Source of the DNA: Erodium maritimum
Taxonomy: Eukaryota > Streptophyta > Magnoliopsida > Geraniales > Geraniaceae
Assembly (NCBI GenBank): GCA_963921825.1
Contig: OY997588.1
Coordinates: 156,179,618-156,243,617, forward strand
Length of the DNA: 64,000 bases
Direction: 5' to 3'
In this document: positions 35,183 to 46,285 of the stretch, in pieces
Layout of the letters: every line of letters starts with the position of its first letter
Numbering within the stretch: the first letter of the stretch is position 1
Translations under genes and position numbers: made by a program
The notes under the pieces: generated by a model
Told to the model about the DNA's origin: nothing
Seen by the model: only the letters and a program-made list of their open reading frames with translations
The model's database searches: none

Positions 35183-37782
35183 TTATTGGGAATCACTTAC
35201 CAGACCCCCCTTGCTGCTGGTGCTTGCATCCCCAATGGAGACCGTGGCAAGAGACTTAGACGCCCAAGCCCTAGCATTCATCGCCCCTTCCTGCAGATTG
35301 CTTCTCTTGCAAGAACTAAATAGCTGAATTGCTCGGTTCATATAGGCCAGAAGATGATCCGATAAACTCCCCAACCACACGTTTCGGATGTGTCTTCTCC
35401 ATGTGAACTGGATGCATAGAAGTAGAGTTGGATACAACAAGTATAGCAACCTAAACAGCACGAATGTTGTGGCCAGAGCCAGATATGTCTCTTGACGAAG
35501 CATATTTTCGGGAGATTTTGCCCACGAGAAGGGGCAGTTTTCTTGATCGGGGATTTCATTCTTTTCATGATTGGATGGATGTTGAGTTTTGTTGAGGGAT
35601 GTCCCGGCCAGTAATGAAGTGTTAATGCCTGTACCGATAAAATATGTGAGCATATATCGAAATAGTTTATACAATGAATATAAGAAACAAACTATATAAT
35701 ACGGATTTCCTGGGCCTATAATAACGAACAAGATGTTAAAATTTGGTGGAAATTACAATAATATACATCCCAACTTTTCCCTACACTTTTTTATCAGCAA
35801 GAAAGCGCGAAGAAATCCTACTCTAGTCTAGTTTAATTTCTAACCTTACCTCCTCCCACACCTGCTCCCAAGCAGATATACCCACGGGGTTTATAACTTC
35901 TGACCTCAAGGAGGTGAGAGAGCTCTTTGACCACCAGGCCAACCCAAGTGGGCTACTTTTCCGTACTCTCAACATGTAAACTCCCCATTTCCTGTTTTTT
36001 TTATTAGCAACAAAGAGGGAAATCCCAACCCAACATAAGTTAAGTTAACTCCACACGGGCCACACCTGCTCCCGAGCAGGTGACCCATTGGGATTCGAAC
36101 ATCTGACCTCACGGAAGTGGGAGAGCTCACTTGGCCACTAGACCAATCCCAGTGGGTCCCTATTTGCTAGTGTCAAACCGGAAAGAAGAAATCCTAACAG
36201 TGAAAATGTCAACAGTCTACTACAACAACAGTGGTTTGCACATTCGACCAACAGTTGTGCCCATGACAAGATCTTACACATGTTAATCATGTGCTAGTGA
36301 CTCAATGTAATGAAACTGGTGGAAAAAAAAAGGATCAAGGACTGGTAATGAGATTTAGAGACAGCCATTGAATGTTTGAACCCCAGAAGTTTAAAGCTCA
36401 ACAGCTTAGTTTCTCCCCTCATCTACACGCTAAATATATTCCTTTGGGCAACCATTCGTCTATACCCAAGAGGGAAATTTTGAGTGACACAAGTGGCAAA
36501 TTGCATAGACGCAAATTGTACTTTTCCAACACACGCAGAACATCAATATCTACACCAAGTTTAAAACTAGAAATTCTCGCTACAGTAAAAAGCCAACACA
36601 TTTGGAGGATAACACAAGCAGCATTATGGAAACAGGGAAGAAGACAATGGATTGTATTCACAAGGCAAGTCCTAAAAGGAGGCAGCTTACCAGTAATGTC
36701 ACTATAGAAAGAAACAAAAGAACCAAGAGTCCGAGATCCATGGTAACGAATGCGCATTGTAGAGTTCAAAAGAAAAAGAGTCGGGTACCCATGAACGCCG
36801 TATTTCGAGAGTATGCTGCACACGCAATATTTTCCAACTTACTACAATCACAAATAAGTCATCTTCATAAAATGCAACAGTGGAAGGGCGCGTGATCTAC
36901 ATACCTTGGCCTCACGGCTGATTCTTCGATCGCAAAATGGGGGATGGAGGGGTACAAAGAAGACAAGACAGAGAAGCTTGGCCTCAAAGTCCCAGAAAAA
37001 GGACACCAGGATGCATAGAACAACACAGCTACATACCTGTGACTATTCTTGTGAACCATATTTAGTGCCCTCTGCAACGAAACTTCATCTCCCTAAAAAC
37101 ATGAAAACATACAAGTTTTCACAATCATGAGACACAACAAAATAATTTGCTCATAAATTAATTCAATTGGGTCACACAATTTAGAGCATAAATGTCTATA
37201 GAAAACCAGATTAAACTATTGGTAACCCATTGTGGACCATATTCAGTACCCTCTGCAATGAAACTTCATCTCCCTAAAAACATGAAAACACACATGCCTT
37301 CACAATCATAGGGACACACCCAAAAAAATTGCTCATAAATTAATTTAATTAGGATATACAATTCAGAGCATAAATGTCTATAGAAAGCCAAATTAAATTA
37401 TCAGTAACCCATTACAATTCACATTTCATTGCAAATTCATACATACATAAGTAGAAAACTTTGCAGACTGAACAATTAGCATATTCTATAAACGATTTTA
37501 CCTCATATTCATCATACAGAGCTCATCAATTCCTCGAAAAAAAACAATAATAATCACGATAAATTCACCTACCTCGGTAACACCGAAGAACTCACGAGAT
37601 TCGCCTCCATCGTCAGCCAAACAGTTCCAATCTCGAAACCCTAAGACCGAATCTGCAACGGACTCCACCGAGCACGAGTCCTCCGGCGACGAACCGCTAG
37701 CCGCCGCGAACACCACCCTCCCCCACAAGAGCAGCACCACAATCGCCGCCTCCCAGACTCCGATCGAAGCCATCATCACCAT
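35183..37782 (-). CDS. APRL4: 5'-adenylylsulfate reductase-like protein (APRL4-type)
   Basis: A plant membrane protein with a thioredoxin fold, related by name to APS reductase but lacking its reductase domain; thought to act in the secretory pathway, function poorly known. Exons 37782-37573, 37092-36905, 36815-36691 and 35628-35183 splice in phase to 322 residues. An N-terminal hydrophobic signal ([19 protein letters not shown]), a thioredoxin domain with [18 protein letters not shown] (CPFS at about 100-103, one active-site Cys instead of CxxC, as usual for the family) and [15 protein letters not shown], then one membrane span at about 225-251 ([18 protein letters not shown]). The tail [20 protein letters not shown] is conserved. 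A second ATG (37773) is an alternative start. Exon 2 has a duplicated acceptor upstream. Confidence 0.94.
35785..35957 (-). mobile_element. tRNA-derived SINE, copy 1, in APRL4-like intron 3
   Basis: On the minus strand it starts gcccacttgggttggcctgg with an A-box-like tggcctggtgg and a degraded B box (gtcagaagttataaac), then gggagcaggtgtgggaggag and a tail ending ttgctgataaaaaa. The architecture resembles plant Au-type SINEs, which use an internal polymerase III promoter. It lies directly beside a second copy. Confidence 0.7.
35996..36160 (-). mobile_element. tRNA-derived SINE, copy 2, in APRL4-like intron 3
   Basis: Better preserved than its neighbour: A box tggtctagtgg, B box tgttcgaatcc (plus-strand ggattcgaaca at 36091), then gggagcaggtgtgg, ending ttgttgctaataaaaaa. 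Same orientation as copy 1, 40 bp away. Confidence 0.8.
37053..37414. repeat. 181-bp tandem duplication across the exon 2 acceptor of the APRL4-like gene
   Basis: Words aacttcatctccctaaaaac (37081 and 37262), gctcataaattaatt and gcataaatgtctatagaaa are repeated with an offset of 181. The left copy contains the used acceptor and the first ~35 bp of exon 2. The right copy, upstream in the gene, carries a decoy acceptor and the same exon start. Confidence 0.9.
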
Positions 37783-38589
37783 CAAAAATCAACACCGAAC
37801 GAACCAAAATCAAAACCACAACCAGAGAAGAACAAACAAAAATCAAGCTCCGAGGCGCTCGGAAGACCAGCGGCGGTGGCGGCGGCGGAGGAAGGTGGAG
37901 CTTGGGTGCGAGAGGCGAGCACGGCGCATGTTAGCACAGGCGGTGCACGGTGGTTGGCAGAGGTATCATGATGGTGCGCCGCTGAAATTTATTTCAGTGA
38001 TATCGATGAACAAATAAATATGTTTTTTTTTTAAAATTGAAAAAGGAAAGGGAAAGGCATATATGCAAAAAAAAATGGAATAAAATAAATAAATTTAATT
38101 GAGAAAACAATTTGTTAATTGGAGTTTTCTGGTGGGAGGATGAAGATAAAGGCGGTTCGGTTGGATACAAAGCAGTGTAGGGTAAGGTATGGTGGGTCCG
38201 CTTTATCTGGTGCTGGTGGAGGGCCCCACACTGAACCAACGGTTTAAAACAGTGCATATATATGATACGACATGCAGCTGCAGTGGTTGTAAGAAGGCAG
38301 ATATCAAGGCAGATATCTCGTGTGCTGACTTTTATGGTAATAAGATTAAGACAAAAGAAGCTCCACGCCATGGATACGGTTTAATCATGTTCTAATTCCA
38401 TCTAATTAGAGGTGGTCTAATTTCTTTTGAACGGTGAACAAATATAACAATAAAAATAAATGTTCGTAGGCACAAGCTAGAAAAAAGTCAATCAAAAGAA
38501 ACAAAATTCAATTGAAATAAATGTAACGGAAACAACAAAAACGTCTTAACATAATGATATTGAAGGGAGAAAAAATACTCATTTGTCGA
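37783..38589. other. Upstream region of the APRL4-like gene
   Basis: A GC-rich leader (ggcggtggcggcggcggagg near 37870) precedes the minus-strand start. The remainder is AT-rich with no recognisable gene or element. Confidence 0.35.
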
Positions 38590-40100
38590 ATTACTTTAAA
38601 GGTGTTAATAAGAGAATACTGTGATAGCGGCCGAAGCAACTGGTACAGGTCCATTACTGTAATAAAGTTGGCACCTTAACGGAGTGAGTATTCCCTCAAG
38701 GTTCCATCGTGGGTCCTCCTCTCTCGGATGATAGATGAGGAAAGAAAAAAAAAGGGAATGTTGGCTCCTGAGACTGTATAGGAGTATCGTGCCGATACGT
38801 GGTGGAACTTCCACCCTACGACTGATAAATCAGTGATACTTGCAAATCCTCACCGGTCCCTCAGTGGGCGAGACGGGGGTGCTTGTCGCCACCCTCGTTA
38901 TCCTTGAAGCTCCATCAGAGTGTGTCGAGTCCTTTGATCCCATGTCCACAAAGTCCCTCACTGACAGTTTTCCCCGACCTAGAAAAGAGTCTGTAACCGG
39001 ATTTAGATGCCCCCCGCCTCTCTCTCGTCCTCCTGCTTGGAAAGGTTGGGACGGTCCCATGGAGAAGGTCGGTATCTGCATAGGACCCCTCCAAGACCAC
39101 CTACCTCCATCTATTATTCCAGGATGGGTCTCGGTAACGGGAAATGTTCTCTCATGTAAGTATGAAATTGGAGAGGTGTTTTCTTTTTTAACGGGGGATG
39201 TCTTAGGTTGCACTTACTGTGGTTTAATATTTTTTTGAACAGTGAACAAATACAATAATAAAAAGAAATGTTCATAAAAAGGTCAATCAGAAGAAACAAA
39301 ATTCAATTGAAATAAATGTAACAAAACAACGAAAACGTCCTAACATCGTGAGACAATCATAATACTAAAGGGAAAAATCCTCATTTGTCGAATTACTCCA
39401 AAAATGTCAATAGGAGAATGTGGGGATAGCGGCCGTAGAACTGGTACAACTGCTGAAGACGGGGAGTTAGGACAGAGTGACCATTACAGTTATAAAGTTG
39501 GTACCTTGACGGACCGAATACTTCCCCAGGGTTCCATCGTGTGTCCTCCCTCAGATGATAGATGAGCGAGAAAAAAAGAAGGGGTTGTTGACTCTTGAGA
39601 CTGTAGAGGAGTATCATGCTGGTACATAGTGGAACTTCTGCCACCCTACGACGGTGATACTTGCAAACCCTTACCGGTCCCTATCGGTCATCATTGGGCA
39701 AGACGGGGGTACTTGTCGCCACCCCCCGAGGCAATCCTTGAAGCTCCATCGGAGTGTGTCGAGTCCTCTAATCCCATGTCCAGAAAGTCCCTCACTGACA
39801 GCTTTCTTCGACCTGGAAAAGAGTCTGTAACCGGGGGGTTTAGGTGCCCCCGCCTCTCTCTCGTCCTCTTGCTTGGAAAGGTTGGGACGATGACCTGGAG
39901 AAGGTCGGGCTCTGCATAGGACCCCTCCCAGACCAGCTACCTCCACCTATTATTCCAAGATGAATCTCGGTAACGGAAAATGTCCTCTCATGTGAGTATG
40001 AAAGTTGAGATATGTTCTCTCTCCTAACGGGGGATGCCCTAGCTTGCACTTACGGTAGAGCCTCCTCATCCATCACGTTCCCTTTCCTTTCGCGGTCTAT
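38590..40100. repeat. Two tandem-like copies of a ~0.75-kb dispersed repeat
   Basis: Copy 1 (about 38575-39310) and copy 2 (about 39365-40070) share catttgtcgaattact, gatagcggccg, ttccatcgtg, atagatgag, ccggtccc, gtccctcactgacag, gagtctgtaaccgg and the end gggggatgtcttaggttgcact. Stops interrupt all frames. Origin probably transposon; a partial inverted copy is at 22240-22490. Confidence 0.75.
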
Positions 40101-40600
40101 CGGATCCGACTGACGGTTCGGCCGAGAAGATGTTCTAGTCTTGGGAGTCATAGCCTATGGACTCTTCGGTGACCCCAACTCGTTCACAGGAGATCACGCA
40201 TGTTACGAGCGTGTACCCTAAAATCCCTGGATTCAATCGAGTCTCTCAATGAGAACCCTCTCGCTCCTGTACTTACCGGACTAACTATAGCCAAGTGGCC
40301 GACACAGTTGCACTCAAGGCAATAATCCGACAAGTACTAGTAAGACATTTAATAAAGAGATCGTATCTCGGATTCCGACAAACGGACCCACAACTAACGC
40401 TATATAAAAAGATCAACGTCAAGAAGAATCCGGATCTGCATGAAATCTACCCAACTCATCCCATCGTCTTCATCGTTGAAGACCAAACAAGTACCAAGAG
40501 CTCTTCAAAACTGGAAGTCAACACCTCTATTCCAACAGACCCCCTCTAGAATCGACCCTCCTCTACAGATCCTCTCATTTTCATGATAAAATTTACACGA
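40101..40600 (+). other. Possible retroelement promoter/leader remnant
   Basis: Contains gctatataaaaag at 40398, a TATA-like box, after a stretch of TE-like sequence, continuous with the repeat at 38590-40100. No termini or primer-binding site seen, so this is a weak suggestion. Confidence 0.25.
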
Positions 40601-40940
40601 ACCGAACCAAGACATGTAGCAGATTGAGTATATCTCTGTAATAATCTTCACTTTCACAACCTTAATCATATATATCTGTATAGTTACAGTGAACCAACAC
40701 AAATGAAAATTAAACAATATGTCCAACACCTTCCCTATAATTTTACATTTTTCTACGGTAGCCTTACGGCTCCATAGACGTTCTAAGGTATGTTCCATTC
40801 GCTTTCGTGTTACTCTTCTTCTTCCTGTTTGTTCCTCATCTTCCTCGTCCTTGTGTCGGAGCTGTACCATAATTGCATAAACGTACAGAAAATGAATATC
40901 AATACCGTCATTTGTGTCTTCTTGCTCAAGCTCTGTTTTA

Positions 40941-43900
40941 CTAACTCGCTTGTCTCTTAAAGAACGGTTTCTGGCAGATAAGGAGCCTCTCGTCGCTGTT
41001 GCTCTCAGTCTCAACAACTCTCGCGTCCCACTTCAGCCTCGCAGCCAAAGCTCTTGCCGATTCAATCAGAGGCGCTGCATCTCGTAGTATCACCCAACCC
41101 TGCACCAAATATCAGGATTAGAAATTACCATGTGTTTGAATCTCAAAAGTACCCAAACACAACCAAACATTAGCATTAGAATATATCTTGAGGGTATTTT
41201 TGTCACTTCGCTGGAGTACACTTAAGAGTAGCTAAATGATCTCGGGTGCATCATAGAAAAAGTCACTATATGTGAATGGACTTGTTTACATCAGACCTTA
41301 TCATGAGGGTATTTTCGACATTTCAACACAAAGTTCGGGTAGTTATTAGGGATGGTGCATGGTTAAAGGTAATGAACGATTTCGAATCCACAGCAGGAGA
41401 AAAAATCGATGTATGCAAAAAGACTCATGTAAGATACCTCTGGACGGAGCAGACGGTCGATCTCGATGAACATATCGAGCATGGTGCACCTGCGCTTCTG
41501 ACCCGATTCGAGCGACAAAAGTCCTTCTCCATGGACCATATCGTAAGTCCTTGGATAAGTCGGAAACGCTTCACACCTGAAGATGAATATATCATGTTAA
41601 ACCACGGGTTTTAGCGAATAAACATAAACTTACCGAGTTAAGAAGTACAAAATAAACGGATATTAAATCATAGCACATAGTTAGAAGAGAGGGAGGATGA
41701 GAATGATTACCAGTCGTGCAAAACCCCGACAAAACCTCGATCGAGTATGAGAGGAAGATAGTTCTGCCCGTTTGTGGGGACCACGTTCATGACCCAGACA
41801 GACTTCCCAGCTTGCAACAAGGCGGAGTTAAAACCACCGAATCGAGCATTCATGTCCAACACGTTTCTGAACATGTTATAAGGCGGGGAAGGATCTTCAT
41901 CGCCCGGTCTCTTGGGATGATCGGAGAAAATTAATGGCGATAATAGAGACCAATAGTTACGAAGCGCAGACTTCCAGTTTTCGGTATCCCGATTAAAATC
42001 TTCCGAATGCAAACCTATTAAAGAAAAATATCATAAATACATAAATACTTTGCACGGAACTGTCTTCAACTTTAAACTTTTACATCCAACTTCCTGAACT
42101 TTCAAAAAATTATACACAACTCCTTTACGCAAGAAATTGACGAAAATGCCCTTGACACTAATTCAAAAAGAAGACGTAACGACCACAAACGTTTTGATTA
42201 TATGTAGAAAACGGTAGAGTAGACGTAAAAAGACTAATCAGAAAACAAAACCATTAAAAAGACGACAATTTGGTATTATTATGGTCAATGACATTTTAGT
42301 CATTTTTTCGTGAAAAGGAACATATGCATATTTTTGAAAGTTTAAGCAGTTGAATGACAGTTAGGTGCAAAAGACGTATAGTACCTTATATTTATCTGCA
42401 TTTTACCCAAACGTAACGAGTATTTACCACAAATAGTGAGTTCAACTGGACTCGGATAAGCATGAGATGGTCAAGGACATTTTAGTCATTTTTTCGTAGA
42501 AAGGAAAATATGCAGTTTTTTGAAAGTTTAAGCAGTTGAATGACAGTGAGGTGCAAAAGACGTATAGCACGTTATATCTATCCGCATTTAACTCTAAAGT
42601 AACGAGTATTTACCATAAATAGCGAGTTCAGCTGGACTCGGAGAAGCACGAGATGGCCACGTTGGCCTCTCTTCGATTGGAATCCATCTACGGCTCCGTC
42701 TTCCTCCTATGCACGCTTGGAGCGGTCGATAATACGGACATTCGACATCCTGGGCCTTACTACAAATAGTGGGTCCAGATGTGGATTTCCTAAAATAAAA
42801 CCGATATATAAGAATCCCGATGAATCGTGTAACATGTGGAATCATAAATCACATTTGTAGCCTCACCCGGAACTATGACAATTCTTCTTGCTAGTCTTCT
42901 TCCAGACAACGGTTTCTTCTTGTTGTGAAAGCATCTCCCAACAGAGGCCTTCAGCAAGATCTCGAACTTTGTTCCATTTATCATCTTTCTTGCGTTGAAA
43001 TCCCGGAGCATTGGTGAGAGGCGATGTCCAGACGAAGTATCCGCCGGGCTTTAATACTCGATCGGCTTCAAATAATTGAATACCATCTGTACGACATGTA
43101 AAAGTAAACGATCATAAATAGAGTTCAGCTGAAAATTCGGGAATTTGTTTCTTACTTTAAAATTTCAAATGCAAAATTGTCATTTGAAATTAAACTCGAT
43201 ACATAGTGCAACAAAAATACAACTTGTATTTCATGTATTATACAAGTTCAAGACACTGACTTGCCATTGTCGAAGTAGTCAAGGAGTTGCGTAAAGTGAA
43301 TAAGAAACTGTTTTTAAAATGTACCAATGAGAAGAAAAAAAAATACAACTCATAGTGAACATACAACTAATAATTTCATGTATTCATAACAATATTGAAA
43401 GAAGAAGATACTCTTACAAAAGTACATTTAGCTTTCAGAAAAGTTCATTTCACTCTATTTTAATAAGAGATAATTGCAAAAAAAAAGTATCCTAAGGTAT
43501 TCACTTTTTGAAACTTGTAGCCCTCTACTTTGATAATTGCATAAATGTGCCCTAAACTTGCTTTTTATTGCCTTTTGTGTAAAAAAAATATAAATGACGA
43601 TTTTACCCTTAAAAATAATGTGAAAGTCTATAATTTTCTCTCTTTGTACGTTCAAAGAGGAAGAAAATTAAGAAAGGTGAAAATTCTTGATTTTTTGTTT
43701 CTTACTTTTAATTTTTAAATTTAAAATTTTAAGGGTAATATTGTCATTTTGAAACAAATTTACACAGTGCAACAAAAATTCAAATTCATGGCATTTTTTT
43801 GCAACTATCAAAGAAGAGGGCTGCCACTTGCAAAAAATGAGGTATTTTTTTGCAATTATCCCTTTGAGTAACAAAAGACAAAATTACCCTTCATTGATTT

Positions 43901-45749
43901 TCAAATTTCGAAATATACCTTTCATGTCCCAATCAACGCCGCATCGTGCACAATGCAACATGTCAAAGGAAAGAGACGGATATGGCAACTGTTTTGAAGT
44001 AAAAGAACCAATCATTGCTGGAAGACCTCGCTCAAGAGTAAGTTGAACCTGGCTGCCTGATGCCTCATAGTTAGCAATGCACATAGTTACGAGCTGGCTT
44101 GAAAAGAGATGTGCTCCAAAGCTACCATAACCGCAACCTATATCCAAGATCGTTCTGACCTGAAAAAGAAATTGTACTGCGGTGTTACTTGTTTGTTTAT
44201 TTAGATATATACTTCCATAAAAAGAAAAAAAAAACTGTATCAGTTTGATATATGATCTAGGGATAATTGCAAAAAAGTACACTGAAGTATTCATTTTTTG
44301 CAACTTGCAGCCCTCTTCTTGGTGATTGCAAAAAAACCTCAGCTTGTATTTTTATTGCAATTTGTATAAAATGACAATGTCACCCTTACAATTTAGATTT
44401 AAGATAATAAGTAAAAAAAGCCAAAAAAATCCAAATATTCGTGAACCTTAATTTTCTCTCTTTGTACCATACAAAAGAGTAAGAAATTTAAGGGGTATGA
44501 AAATTTGGATTTTTGTTCTTTAATTATTACTCTTCAAATTTTAATTTCCAAGGGTAAAATTGTCATTTTGAAATAAATTTATACAAAGTGCAACAAAAAG
44601 ACAATTCCAGTGCACTTTTTTGCAATTATCAAAAAAAGAGGGTTACAAGTTGCAAAAGACGAATCCCTCGGTGTGCTTTTTGAAACCTAGGGTAACTGTA
44701 AAACGAATTGAAAACTTAAGTGTAGCTAGGTGTAACTAGCCCTATTGAAAATGATTAGAATCCTTTGATAGTTATCCTCAATCTAATATGATGAGAAAAT
44801 ATATTACAAAACTCAGCCACAACATAAAATGTTTTCAAGACCACTTACCCCAGCTTGTATCAAGCTAGCTTCATTTCTCAGTCCAATCATTCGTGCAATC
44901 TGATTAGAGTACTCTTCAACACCATCATACATATGAGAGGCTGAACGGAAGGATATTTGATCTTCATCGAGCATCATCATCCTAAGACCAAAATATAACG
45001 AATAATCAGTTAATGAAACCTCTGGAGATTAATCGAGTTAGCTGAAATATATCGACGCACCTCTTAGTAAGACTTCCCGATGAAAGCACTTCTTGAGCTG
45101 TAAGCTTGACATTCGAAACCCAGATCACGTCCTTCCCTGTGGGCCATCTTAGGGGTATCCTATAATTCAAGGGAGGGAGTACTAAACAGCTTTGCCTCGA
45201 CGTAGGCCCGCAATGACGATCATTCTCGCTATTCTCCGAAACATTGAAGCACGGAACGTTGTTTTCGGCTTCCTGTGAGCAAAAGTCTAGTTCTTTGACC
45301 TTGGAAGAACCGAGGGAAAGCTCCCCGATGTCCCAAAGGTCTGAAACAACCTGCTCTTGTAGTCTCCGGTAGCCATGGAAGATTTGAGTCCTGGAGGATG
45401 TTGAGATTGAGATTGTCCACCACAGCGAACCCATCAGAGTCGCTATTACGATCAAGAATAGACCGAACTTCAATAGAGGGATCAATAACTTGGGCCGGAT
45501 CCTTAGAGGTCCGGTGGTGAAGGGGTCTGATGTGAAGCCATTCTCGGTCATTCCATGCTTGGAGGGAGAAGAATCCGATATAAGAAACTGAAATGGGAAC
45601 CTTAAGGTCAAGTAGCTTCTATCCGGTGAGCGAATTTTATCGGTTTCTTCCTTCTCTGAGGTATCTTTCAACTGAGAGTCATACAAATCATCATCATTGG
45701 TTCCAGATAGCTTCATCCCAGACACACCTCTGTACAGAGGCCTAGACAT
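40941..45749 (-). CDS. QUASIMODO2-like putative pectin methyltransferase (8 coding exons)
   Basis: Member of the plant Golgi type II methyltransferase family (QUA2, QUL1/QUL2, also listed as PMT) thought to methyl-esterify homogalacturonan with S-adenosylmethionine. Exons 45749-45061, 44981-44849, 44159-43919, 43086-42867, 42789-42614, 42014-41711, 41576-41438, 41099-40941 give 2061 bp, 686 residues, in phase. A short cytosolic tail is followed by one membrane anchor (about 88-112, [18 protein letters not shown]), then two methyltransferase-like halves: the first with the SAM-binding [12 protein letters not shown] (280-291) and [14 protein letters not shown], the second with [25 protein letters not shown] and GWVILRD. 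Start [11 protein letters not shown] matches QUL proteins, so QUL1/QUL2 is the closest match. Intron 3, intron 5 and others hold MITEs and a tandem duplication. Confidence 0.95.
42283..42655. repeat. 187-bp tandem duplication across the exon 5 donor of the QUA2-like gene
   Basis: The words acattttagtcattttttcg (42291 and 42478), gaaagtttaagcagttgaat and tatttacca...aaatag are repeated at an offset of 186-187. The right copy includes the last ~45 bp of exon 5 and its donor; the left copy, within the intron, contains a decoy exon end and donor (minus-strand gtg|gtaaata). Confidence 0.88.
43461..43865. mobile_element. MITE of the gattgcaaaaaa family in intron 3 of the QUA2-like gene
   Basis: Left end gagataattgcaaaaaaaaa with ttcactttttgaaacttgta; right end cttgcaaaaaatgaggta then tttttttgcaattatccc. 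The paired arms and the central region (gaaaattaag, ttttaagggtaa) match the 28452-28858 element. Confidence 0.78.
44262..44680. mobile_element. MITE of the gattgcaaaaaa family in intron 2 of the QUA2-like gene
   Basis: Left end ggataattgcaaaaaagtac, ttcattttttgcaacttgca; right side ttacaagttgcaaaagacga. The right terminus is replaced by gaaacctagggtaactgtaaa, the end of the other foldback family (as at 25985-26290), so this is a chimera or a nested insertion. Confidence 0.7.
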
Positions 45750-45804
45750 TTTTCAACCTGGGGAAGATAGATAAACCCAAGTTCCTCAGCACAAGATTTT
45801 TTCC

Positions 45805-46185
45805 AAGAATAATTGCAAAAAACTTGCGGTGAACTATGCTGTTTTGCAAATATTAACGGTGAACTATTTTTTCGCAAAAACATCCCCTAGCTATTTTTCG
45901 TCTGCAAATCCACTAACGGGGTTAGTTTTTCTACAAAAAGTCAAAGTAACCATGCAAAAGTGTATATATCCTCCAAATTGCAAAACATGATTATACGAGG
46001 GTCCCAAATTGCAAAACACATATAAATGTATAATGTAAAAGGTAAAACAGCCATTTCCAAAAAAAATGAAATCATATGACTAATTTTCGTTAAAGATAAC
46101 GAATTTGCAGACCGGAAATAGTTACGAGATGTTTCTTGCAAAAGAAAATAGTCCACCGTTTGTATTTGATTTGCAATTATCCGTT
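45805..46185. mobile_element. Foldback element in the leader intron of the QUA2-like gene
   Basis: Left: ataattgcaaaaaacttgcg, ggtgaactattttttcgcaa, cagcttagc-free arm ctagctatttttcgtctgcaa. Right: its complement ttgcagaccggaaatagtta, cttgcaaaagaaaatagtcc, tttgcaattatcc. Similar termini to the gattgcaaaaaa family but a different interior. Confidence 0.65.
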
Positions 46186-46187
46186 TT

Positions 46188-46285
46188 TTTAGCAGCGAGA
46201 AAGCGGGGAAATCCTACTCTAGCCTAATCTATTCCTAACCTATCCTTTACAGATGTACCCAACTCGGATTCGAACCTTGGCATCC
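46188..46285 (-). mobile_element. Truncated tRNA-derived SINE
   Basis: Minus strand: B box ggttcgaatccgagttgggt, then the 3' body aggataggttaggaatagat, tagagtaggatttccccgct, ending ttgctgctaaaaaa. The same 3' body occurs in the SINE at 35785-35957; the 5' part with the A box is missing. Confidence 0.65.

Noticed and set aside
35785..36160. True tRNA genes
   Set aside because: A and B boxes are present, but no cloverleaf can be drawn and the bodies continue into a shared SINE tail.
40505..41017. 170-codon minus-strand frame at the end of the QUA2-like gene
   Set aside because: It overlaps the last coding exon (41099-40941) in a different frame; the homologous frame ends at the TAG at 40941.
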